This document shows positions 57,116 to 64,000 of a DNA stretch of 64,000 nt, piece after piece (within the stretch, counting starts at the first letter, position 1; each line of letters opens with the position of its first letter). Below the pieces are notes generated by a model. The model had not been told where the DNA came from and searched no databases. It saw only the letters and a program-made list of their open reading frames with translations. Both the position numbers and the translations under genes were made by a program. Source of the stretch: a virus. The stretch spans positions 1-64,000 of IMG/VR virus record IMGVR_UViG_3300020731_000016; one strand, given 5' to 3'.

Positions 57116-60100
57116 ATGTCAGAAGTAATCTCACAGGAACTTATCGAAAGTTTCCTTAATGGTGGCGACCCCGAACAATTTATAGTCGGAGTAGAATTCA
57201 GTTACGCCACGAACAAAATTCACAAAATTATTCAAGACCCAGAAAAGGGTAAAATTGTAAAAATGGATTCATTTACACCATTCCTATGGGTTGGTGATTT
57301 GAATAATCAAAACTTTTACAACAACAATAAGTCACTTCAAAAACAAAAAATGGGTGAACATGGTATTCTAATTGAAAAATTGAATACCGGTGGTAATGAA
57401 AGACTTGAAAATGGTCATAAATTTTTAGTAAAAAGTATTAAAGGTTATGGTGATTTAATAAATTTCTTTAAACAAGGTGGAATAGATCCTTGGGGTGAAA
57501 AACATAGACACTTATTTACCATATTATCTCCTGTTGAACAATATTTAGTTCAAACAAAGAAACGTTTATTTAAAGGTATTGATGAATATTCAGATGTTTA
57601 TCGTTTTGTATTTGATATTGAAACCACTGGATTAGAACCTGAGACTTGTAATATCATATTGATTGGAGTTAAGGATAATCGTGGTTTAAATAGAACAATC
57701 TCTGCATTTGGTGAGGATGGTGAAAAGAAATGTATTGAAGAATTTTTCAAAATAATTAGAGATAAAAAACCAACAATTATTGGTGGTTATAATTCCGCAT
57801 CATTTGACTTTCCATTCATATTAAAAAGAGCCGAGATATTAGGTGTCAATGTGAAAGATTTAACCAAAATATTTACGGATGATGGAATTAAACAAAGAGA
57901 AGGTGTTTTAAAACTCGCAAATGAAGTTGAACCATATACACAACATATTATATGGGGATTTAATATCATTGATATTTCACATGCGGTTAGAAGAGCACAA
58001 GCAATTAATTCAGAAATTAAGAAATGGGGATTAAAATATATTACCAAATATTTGGAAAAAGAAAAACCAAATCGGGTATATGTGGAAGGTGGTTCAATAT
58101 CTAAGATATACTTGGATAATGAACAATATTATGTAAACCCAAAAACAGGTGGATATAGAAAAATGGGTTCTCCCGGTACTGAAAATTTATTAAGTAAATA
58201 TCCCGGTAAATTTGAGATATGGTCAGGTTCAAGAATTGTTGAACAATACCTTGATGATGACTTATATGAAACAATGTTAGTGGATGATTCATTTAGTCAG
58301 TCTACATTTCTAATATCAAAACTTGTACCTACAACATATGAGAGAATTGCAACAATGGGTACTGCAACATTATGGAAAATAATAATGTTAGCATGGTCAT
58401 ACGAAAATAACCTTGCCGTACCATATAAGGCAGAACGTAGATCAATTACAGGTGGTCTTTCAAGATTATTAAAAGTTGGATATGCTAGGGATATTGTTAA
58501 ATTTGACTATGCATCTCTTTATCCATCTATTCAACTTGTATATGATGTATTTCCTGAATGTGATATTATGGGTGTACAGAAATCAATGTTAAAGTATTTC
58601 CGTAACATTCGTATTAAGTATAAAAGACTTAAAGAAGTTCATGAAAAAACCGATCCTATATTAGCGGAATCATATGATAGAAAACAATTACCAATTAAGA
58701 TATTCATTAATGCTTACTTTGGTTCATTATCAGCACCACATGTATTTCCTTGGGGTGATATGGATAAGGGTGAAACAATCACTTGTGTTGGTCGTCAATG
58801 TTTACGTATGATGATTATGTTCTATTTGAAAAAAGGTTATGTACCTTTGGTAATGGATAGTGTAGAATATGATACCCCTATTTATCTAAAAGATATTGAC
58901 GATAATTTGGTTATTTTGCCTATATGTGATTTATTTGATGATACCAAAAAAATAACATCTGAAATTGGTGAAAGAGATTTTTCTGAAAAAGAATATACTG
59001 TATTAACAAGAAGTGGTTGGAAAAATATTAATTATGTTTATAGACATGAAACTAATAAACCAATACATAAAATTGTAACTAAAAATAGATTAGTTAATTG
59101 TACATCAGATCATTCATTATTTCAAAATGAAATCCAAATAAAACCATCTTCATTAAAAAGAGGTGATAAGATTGATATAATTGACATACCTCTTTTAAAA
59201 AATGAAAATAATATGTCCACTGATATGGCGAAACTAATTGGTTTTTTTATTGGTGATGGTTCATCATATTATAAAAAGGTTAATAGGACATACTCAAGTA
59301 AAAAATTGGGGTTACGTTCATATAGTTCATTTAAAGGAGAGTTTACATTAAATAATTCTAATATTGAACTATTGAATAGTATGGAAGATTTAATAAAAAA
59401 AGAATTTAACATAGACTGTCCAATTAAAGATTATCGTTCACATTCAAAAGTTTTTAAATTAAAAACATCTAAAACTCTATTATCTAAATGGTTTTCTGAA
59501 AAATGTTATACATCATATCGTGAAAAACAAATACCAAAAGAAATTTTAAATGGCAATATTGACATATTAAAATCATTTATGGATGGGTTTTATTTGGCAG
59601 ATGGTTGGGGGAATGATTTCAATGAACCTAAAGATATTACACAGAAATCTAAAGTATGTTTAGCAGGAATATCTTATATTTTAAATAGATTAGGTGTCAA
59701 TTATATAATATCAATAAGAAAAGATAAACCTAAAATAAGTTCCTTAATTTTAGGTACTGAAAAAAAAGATGTTTACTATAAATTAAACAATGAAAAATCA
59801 AAAAGAAAAGAAAACGAAGTATGGTTTAATGAAATACAAGAAAACAGTAATAAATTTGTTTATGATATCTCAACTGAAGATGGTACATTTGTTGGTGGTA
59901 TTGGTGGTATTATATTAAAAAACACCGATGGTGTTAACTTTGAAACACCTGAAGATATAGAAGATCACGTTTATATAGGTAAGGGTTTAAATGAATTGGT
60001 AGAAGAAGGAAAAGAATATCGTGGTATTAAAGCGGATACTGCCGAGTTTAACGATATTTTTATGAGAAATGAAATGGGTTTAGATATTGACTATGTTGCA

Positions 60101-61075
60101 AAATCTTGTATTAATGTGTCAAGAAAAAACTACATTATTAAAATGGAGAAAAAAGGTAAGGAAAAAATTAAACTTACCGGTAATACCATAAAATCTAAGA
60201 AACTACAACAATATATTGTGGAATTCTTAGATGAAGGATTAAAATTTTTATTAAATGGCGATGGATTATCTTTTGTTGAGTTGTATTATTCTTATGTGGA
60301 AAAGATATGTAATAAGGAAATCCCACTTTCCAAGATAGCAAATAAATCTCGTGTTAAACAAGGTGTTGAAGATTATAAGAAACATTGTAAAAAACAAACC
60401 AAATCAGGTTCTTTGATGTCAAGACAAGCACATATGGAATTAGTTATAATGAATAATTACCCTGCCGGTCTTGGTGAAACAATTTACTATGTTAATAATG
60501 GTACTAAGAAATCTTCTGGTGATGTTCAAAAAATAAATAAACCAACTAAGAAACAGAACGAAGAATATCAAAATAAATATGGTGTTCCAATGCCGTCTGA
60601 ATATATTGAAGTTAATTGTTATATGATACCTGAAAAGGAAATAATGGAAAATCCTGATATGGTTGGTGATTATAATGTTGCTCGTTATTTGAATAATTTT
60701 AATAAACGTGTTGAACCGTTATTGGTTGTATTTAAACCTGAAATAAGAGAAGATATTTTAGTTGAAAACTTAGATGAAAGACAATTTTTTACCAAACTTC
60801 AATGTGAATTGGTTAATGGATTCCCATTAAAAGAAAGTGGTCAAGATAAGTTCGATGAAGTTATGACTTTATCTGAAAGTGAAGTTGCATTCTGGAACAG
60901 AGTTCGTAGAGATCCTTATTTCATGTACATTGAGGATAGTTTAAAACTTGCTGATCCATTTTGGGTTGAACATAATAGACGAGTTGTAAATTATGAAGAA
61001 GTTTCGACAACTAGTAATGAAGATGAATTATTAAATGATGATTCAGATTTAATGTTACATGCAAATCACGTTTAA
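57116..61075 (+). CDS. 43: DNA polymerase family B (gp43-like) with intein
   Basis: 1319 aa precursor, 964 aa after splicing (T4 gp43 is 898). 3'-5' exonuclease: FDIETTGLE (Asp167, Glu169), NSASFDFPFILKRA. Polymerase motif A FDYASLYPSIQ, motif B INAYFGSLSAPHVFPWGD, motif C VMD / TDGVNF split by the intein. A C-terminal acidic tail (DEDELLNDDSDL-type) ends the protein. It replicates the phage genome. The intein interrupts the two catalytic Asp of motif C, so unspliced enzyme cannot work. Confidence 0.94.
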   Translation: MSEVISQELIESFLNGGDPEQFIVGVEFSYATNKIHKIIQDPEKGKIVKMDSFTPFLWVGDLNNQNFYNNNKSLQKQKMGEHGILIEKLNTGGNERLENGHKFLVKSIKGYGDLINFFKQGGIDPWGEKHRHLFTILSPVEQYLVQTKKRLFKGIDEYSDVYRFVFDIETTGLEPETCNIILIGVKDNRGLNRTISAFGEDGEKKCIEEFFKIIRDKKPTIIGGYNSASFDFPFILKRAEILGVNVKDLTKIFTDDGIKQREGVLKLANEVEPYTQHIIWGFNIIDISHAVRRAQAINSEIKKWGLKYITKYLEKEKPNRVYVEGGSISKIYLDNEQYYVNPKTGGYRKMGSPGTENLLSKYPGKFEIWSGSRIVEQYLDDDLYETMLVDDSFSQSTFLISKLVPTTYERIATMGTATLWKIIMLAWSYENNLAVPYKAERRSITGGLSRLLKVGYARDIVKFDYASLYPSIQLVYDVFPECDIMGVQKSMLKYFRNIRIKYKRLKEVHEKTDPILAESYDRKQLPIKIFINAYFGSLSAPHVFPWGDMDKGETITCVGRQCLRMMIMFYLKKGYVPLVMDSVEYDTPIYLKDIDDNLVILPICDLFDDTKKITSEIGERDFSEKEYTVLTRSGWKNINYVYRHETNKPIHKIVTKNRLVNCTSDHSLFQNEIQIKPSSLKRGDKIDIIDIPLLKNENNMSTDMAKLIGFFIGDGSSYYKKVNRTYSSKKLGLRSYSSFKGEFTLNNSNIELLNSMEDLIKKEFNIDCPIKDYRSHSKVFKLKTSKTLLSKWFSEKCYTSYREKQIPKEILNGNIDILKSFMDGFYLADGWGNDFNEPKDITQKSKVCLAGISYILNRLGVNYIISIRKDKPKISSLILGTEKKDVYYKLNNEKSKRKENEVWFNEIQENSNKFVYDISTEDGTFVGGIGGIILKNTDGVNFETPEDIEDHVYIGKGLNELVEEGKEYRGIKADTAEFNDIFMRNEMGLDIDYVAKSCINVSRKNYIIKMEKKGKEKIKLTGNTIKSKKLQQYIVEFLDEGLKFLLNGDGLSFVELYYSYVEKICNKEIPLSKIANKSRVKQGVEDYKKHCKKQTKSGSLMSRQAHMELVIMNNYPAGLGETIYYVNNGTKKSSGDVQKINKPTKKQNEEYQNKYGVPMPSEYIEVNCYMIPEKEIMENPDMVGDYNVARYLNNFNKRVEPLLVVFKPEIREDILVENLDERQFFTKLQCELVNGFPLKESGQDKFDEVMTLSESEVAFWNRVRRDPYFMYIEDSLKLADPFWVEHNRRVVNYEEVSTTSNEDELLNDDSDLMLHANHV
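58859..59923 (+). mobile_element. DNA polymerase intein, Ser-1 type, LAGLIDADG
   Basis: 355 residues from Ser (SVEYDTPIYL) to Lys-Asn (GGIILKN), +1 Thr, in motif C (D/TD), a known intein hot spot in family B polymerases. Motifs LIGFFIGDGSS and FMDGFYLADGW. Ser at position 1 and Lys at the penultimate position are both unusual but compatible with splicing. Confidence 0.9.
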
Positions 61076-62193
61076 ATTACATTAATAGGTGAAGGCATTG
61101 CTCTGAACTTCAAAGATTTATTAAGATTCTCCGCCTCGTTAGCTTTACGTTCCATCATTTTATCGGGGCGGAGTCTTTCTAATCTAGTCATTAATTCTTC
61201 GGCTAATTTTAATTTTTCATCTTTTCCTTCAGTTAATAATGTTGTATAATCTAATTTAATTTCACTATCAGGTACTTTAAGATCACCTGAATATTTACCC
61301 CAAATTCTACCTAAACCTTCTTTAGAGTATGCAATTAAGTATTTTCTAACCCAATTTTGTGATGGATTATTTAATTTATCCCAAGTTAATTGTTCAGTCA
61401 TAACATCAGATGGTAATTTAATTACATCTCTATTAATATCCAAACAAGTATCTCTATCCATCGTATCATAATACCAATACCAAACTTGATAATTACCATC
61501 ATTTTCTTGATTTCCAAAATCAAATCTACCTCCTGGTACGTTATATAAATGAACATGTTTTGTTCCGTTTGGTCCAGCAGTAATTCTATATGTTACATCA
61601 CCACCAATTAAACGGTTTTTAATATTTCTATCACCCATTCTTAATAATAAGTCATACGCAGGCATCATAAAATATGACCCAGATGAACCTTGTTGTGCAA
61701 AACCACCTATACCACCAAAACCTACTCCACCAAGGCCACCAAATCCACCTAAAAATGGATCAATAATTGAGTCAGATAAAGTGGCTCGAGTAAACCATAA
61801 TAATTCATTAATTTCACGTCCTGCGGGTATTTCATATACTTGTTGATTATCTACAAGAGTAAAATAATCTTTTTTTAGTTCCCAAGGACCATTCGACTGT
61901 AAACCAACAATTTTTGAATATGAATATGTGTATTGTGTTTCATAATCCAAACTTCTTGTTGTAAATGCACGAGTTAATGATTGGGTATCAACATTAAGAC
62001 CCATTAATGATGACCATTGTGATTCAATCAACCAATCACTAACATATTGTTCATATTCTGCAATGGATAATTCTAAAAAAGTATCCATTTGTTCTTCTGT
62101 TAATTCAATACCACGAACTGGCATACCTAAAAGGTGGAAAACCTGTGTATATAATTTTTCTTTATCTATTGGACTAATGATGGTTGATGACAT
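61072..62193 (-). CDS. Head-tail connector-like structural protein, 373 aa
   Basis: Helical N-terminus (LYTQVFHLLGMPVRGIELTE; TFLELSIAEYEQYVSDWLIE), a Gly-rich loop near 145-165 (FLGGFGGLGGVGFGGIGGF), then strands KHVHLYNVPGGRFDFGN and an ordered C-terminal half with MTRLERLRPDKMMERK. Similar proteins in marine T4-like phages are annotated as neck or structural proteins; I cannot name the T4 equivalent. Its stop overlaps the polymerase stop by 4 bases on the other strand. Confidence 0.6.
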   Translation of the reverse strand: MSSTIISPIDKEKLYTQVFHLLGMPVRGIELTEEQMDTFLELSIAEYEQYVSDWLIESQWSSLMGLNVDTQSLTRAFTTRSLDYETQYTYSYSKIVGLQSNGPWELKKDYFTLVDNQQVYEIPAGREINELLWFTRATLSDSIIDPFLGGFGGLGGVGFGGIGGFAQQGSSGSYFMMPAYDLLLRMGDRNIKNRLIGGDVTYRITAGPNGTKHVHLYNVPGGRFDFGNQENDGNYQVWYWYYDTMDRDTCLDINRDVIKLPSDVMTEQLTWDKLNNPSQNWVRKYLIAYSKEGLGRIWGKYSGDLKVPDSEIKLDYTTLLTEGKDEKLKLAEELMTRLERLRPDKMMERKANEAENLNKSLKFRAMPSPINVI

Positions 62194-62196
62194 ATA

Positions 62197-62228
62197 TTTG
62201 TTTTATTAAATAAATATTACTATATTTG
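62197..62228 (+). promoter_or_regulatory. Bacteroidota-type promoter, near-leaderless
   Basis: TTTG (62197-62200), 20-base spacer, TATATTTG (62221-62228); five bases to ATG 62234. Its spacer contains the divergent TATTTATT motif at 62209. Confidence 0.75.
62209..62216 (-). promoter_or_regulatory. TATTTATT motif
   Basis: 15 bases before ATG 62193, overlapping the divergent host-type promoter, so the two directions could exclude each other. Confidence 0.35.
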
Positions 62229-62233
62229 GTATT

Positions 62234-63208
62234 ATGACATTTAATGATTTCAAAACATTTTTTTCAAGTAACCTAAAATGGGTATATAGAGATAAATGTG
62301 ATGCTGTTCTTAAAAGACAATACACTAAAATTGGTAAATATCGTTTTTGTGATAAAAATCAAAAATATGGTATCCTTGATAATGATGGTAGATGGGGGTT
62401 TGAAAATACCATAAATACTAATTCAAGATGTGCATTAGAATTATATAATATTTATCTTGAGTTTGGTAATGAAAAATTAGATTTTTTTGATAATACAGAA
62501 TATTCAATTAATAAATTATGGAATTTTATTGAAGAAAACTTTGAATTATTGTTAACTTATAATATTGAAACAAAATACTATCATAGGTTTAGACTTATTT
62601 GTAATCTTTCTTGGTCAAGAGGTCAAATAACATCGGTTTTATTTTACCTAACTCATAAAAATATATTTCCTGACACTATTAAAACGACTATTGAATTAGA
62701 AAGAGGTTTGTTTTTAGATTTAAAAGGAATTGATGGATTGTTAACACAAAAAGATGGGACTGATATAACGTTACAAATAAAAAGTGGATCTTTTGAAAAG
62801 AAGAAACGATTTTATATAATTAATGGTGCTCAAAATGATTTTAATAGTCCCGCTAATTATTATTGTTATATTAATATCGGTGAAAATAATAACCAAATTA
62901 TTGTTTTTGAAAATAAAAAAGAAAACATAATGTCAAATGGTAGTCAATGTATAATTGATGAAGAATTTGTAAAATATATAGATATGGAAAATAAAGAAAA
63001 TATATCACAAAAATTAATGGAAATATTATTGTTTTGTTCAAAAAATAAATTTGTTTTTGAATTAAAAAATAATGAAGATGAAAATGGATTTAAAATTGAT
63101 ACTGAACCTGAAAAAGTGGTAACAATTTCAATTAAAGATTTTGAAGATAAAGATTTATATGATTTATTGGAAGAGAACTTTAACTTATTAAAGAATCTCC
63201 CCCAATAA
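62234..63208 (+). CDS. Possible PD-(D/E)XK-type nuclease, 324 aa
   Basis: No full family match. Around residues 155-185 ELERGLFLDLKGIDGLLTQK is followed by GTDITLQIKSGSF, which fits a PD-(D/E)XK core (Glu on a helix, Asp, then [D/E]-x-K as Q-x-K), and YYCYINIGENNNQIIVF could be the following strand. The N-terminal part (YRFCDKNQKYGILDNDG) and C-terminus are charged. A single-gene unit on the plus strand with its own early-type promoter, between two minus-strand genes; it could be a homing, DNA-degrading or anti-host nuclease. Confidence 0.5.
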   Translation: MTFNDFKTFFSSNLKWVYRDKCDAVLKRQYTKIGKYRFCDKNQKYGILDNDGRWGFENTINTNSRCALELYNIYLEFGNEKLDFFDNTEYSINKLWNFIEENFELLLTYNIETKYYHRFRLICNLSWSRGQITSVLFYLTHKNIFPDTIKTTIELERGLFLDLKGIDGLLTQKDGTDITLQIKSGSFEKKKRFYIINGAQNDFNSPANYYCYINIGENNNQIIVFENKKENIMSNGSQCIIDEEFVKYIDMENKENISQKLMEILLFCSKNKFVFELKNNEDENGFKIDTEPEKVVTISIKDFEDKDLYDLLEENFNLLKNLPQ

Positions 63209-64000
63209 TTCTTTCGTAAAGGATTCTGAATATTCCCCGTCACCCATTACCTGATCTATAATGTTTTTCTTTTTATTCAACATATTATAGATTATTCTTT
63301 CTATTGTATTATCAAATATTGGGTAATAAACCATGACACCCTTTTTTTGACCATATCTGTATGCCCTATCTTCTGCTTGTGAATGTAATGCCGGTACAAA
63401 TGCCAAGTCATTCATAATTACAACTTCCGCAGCAGTTAAAGTAATACCAACACCACCAGCAACAATATTAGAAATAAATATTTTTATTTTATCTTCATTT
63501 TGAAATTTATCAACACTTTCCTGTCTTTTTTCTTTTGACATTCTACCATCTAATATTACTGAATTTTTCTTGTATTTTTCATGTAACATATCCAATGTCA
63601 TTGTGAAATTAGTAAATACAATAACCTTTTTATCTTGTTCTAATGCTTTATCAATTAATTCACAAGTATAGTCTATTTTTTCAAATGATATTACTTGTCT
63701 AATTTTCATTAAACGATTGATTGTAACGGTAATATTTTCATTATCCTTCTTTTCGTTAGAAATCCTCATGAAATCTTCCAACTCTTCTTCATAATAGGTA
63801 CTTTTTAACTCCAAAAAAACTGGTGATATAAACTTCTCTGGCAAATCTAATATATCCGTCTTCATTCGTCTTAAAACAAGGTTTTTTGTACGTTCTCTTA
63901 GTTCATCTAAGTGACTAGCACCACTAGTATTCCATATTTTTTTACCATTTACAGTAAATTGAAATCCTTTACAATATCTTTTAACATAACTTTGCCAATT
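63188..64000 (-). CDS. SNF2/UvsW-type helicase, C-terminal part (runs off the edge)
   Basis: The frame stays open to base 64000; the ATG at 63865 is internal. It contains a SMARCAL1-like linker (SYVKRYCKGFQFTVNGKKIW; LRERTKNLVLRRMKTDILDL), then helicase lobe 2: KVIVFTNFTMTLDMLHEKY, MSKEKRQESVDKFQ, ISNIVAGGVGITLTAAEVVI, and motif VI QAEDRAYRYGQKKGV. Members of this group anneal or remodel DNA forks; T4 uses UvsW for related work. The 3' end overlaps the convergent gene by 21 bases. Confidence 0.85.
   Translation of the reverse strand, partial: NWQSYVKRYCKGFQFTVNGKKIWNTSGASHLDELRERTKNLVLRRMKTDILDLPEKFISPVFLELKSTYYEEELEDFMRISNEKKDNENITVTINRLMKIRQVISFEKIDYTCELIDKALEQDKKVIVFTNFTMTLDMLHEKYKKNSVILDGRMSKEKRQESVDKFQNEDKIKIFISNIVAGGVGITLTAAEVVIMNDLAFVPALHSQAEDRAYRYGQKKGVMVYYPIFDNTIERIIYNMLNKKKNIIDQVMGDGEYSESFTKELLGEIL

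Overview
The window is a 64 kb piece of a strictly lytic, T4-like myovirus genome. It is very AT-rich, gene-dense and transcribed in blocks on both strands. Core T4-type genes can be recognised: large terminase (gp17), portal (gp20), prohead protease (gp21), scaffold (gp22), major capsid protein (gp23), a family B DNA polymerase (gp43), a gp55-like late sigma factor, and an SNF2/UvsW-type helicase running off the right edge. The host is probably a Bacteroidota bacterium. Several genes carry the Bacteroidota promoter (TTTG, about 20 bases, TATATTTG), Shine-Dalgarno sites are nearly absent, and there is a small lipoprotein and a DUF4494-like protein of that lineage.

Layout. 1-2.6 kb: tRNA-Phe, an HNH homing gene, tRNA-Ala beside a broken tRNA-Gln-like relic, a GIY-YIG homing gene and a two-helix membrane protein. 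2.6-5.2 kb (minus): an RNA-repair cluster (5'-kinase, RNA ligase, cREC-type cyclic-phosphate protein) and a lipoprotein. 5.2-9.7 kb: a ClpC-like chaperone broken in two by a split intein with a Vsr-like homing gene between the halves, divergent from an Hsp20 gene. 9.7-30.5 kb (plus): head genes, from tagged internal-head candidates through terminase, portal, protease and scaffold to capsid, with a bS21 ribosomal protein gene inserted on the minus strand. 30.5-35.9 kb: two homing genes, dCMP deaminase and an island of minus-strand genes whose products start with capsid-targeting-like peptides. 35.9-52 kb (minus): tail/baseplate-type proteins, gp55-like sigma, three glycosyltransferases, PhoH, dUTPase and small genes. 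52-55.3 kb (minus): more tagged or repeat-rich virion-type proteins. 55.3-64 kb: tail-type proteins, DNA polymerase, a connector-like protein, a nuclease-like orphan and the helicase.

Three things stand out. First, ten inteins interrupt eight genes. Three are split and force trans-splicing of the Clp ATPase, terminase and dUTPase, and with free-standing genes there are about fourteen endonuclease loci. Second, about eleven proteins share short helical N-terminal (in two others C-terminal) peptides, nearly all of the N-terminal ones carrying an [LIM]-x-E site, the T4 gp21 cleavage rule. Their cargo includes an ADP-ribosyltransferase, a flavodoxin-like protein and a WYL domain, which suggests a set of proteins packaged in the head and injected. 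Third, there appear to be two promoter classes. Host-type TATATTTG boxes sit 4-20 bases from start codons, several so close that the mRNA would be leaderless. A second motif, TATTTAT[A/T], lies just upstream of most virion and many homing genes and may be the target of the gp55-like sigma.

All functional names come from reading protein motifs by eye; no database search was run.
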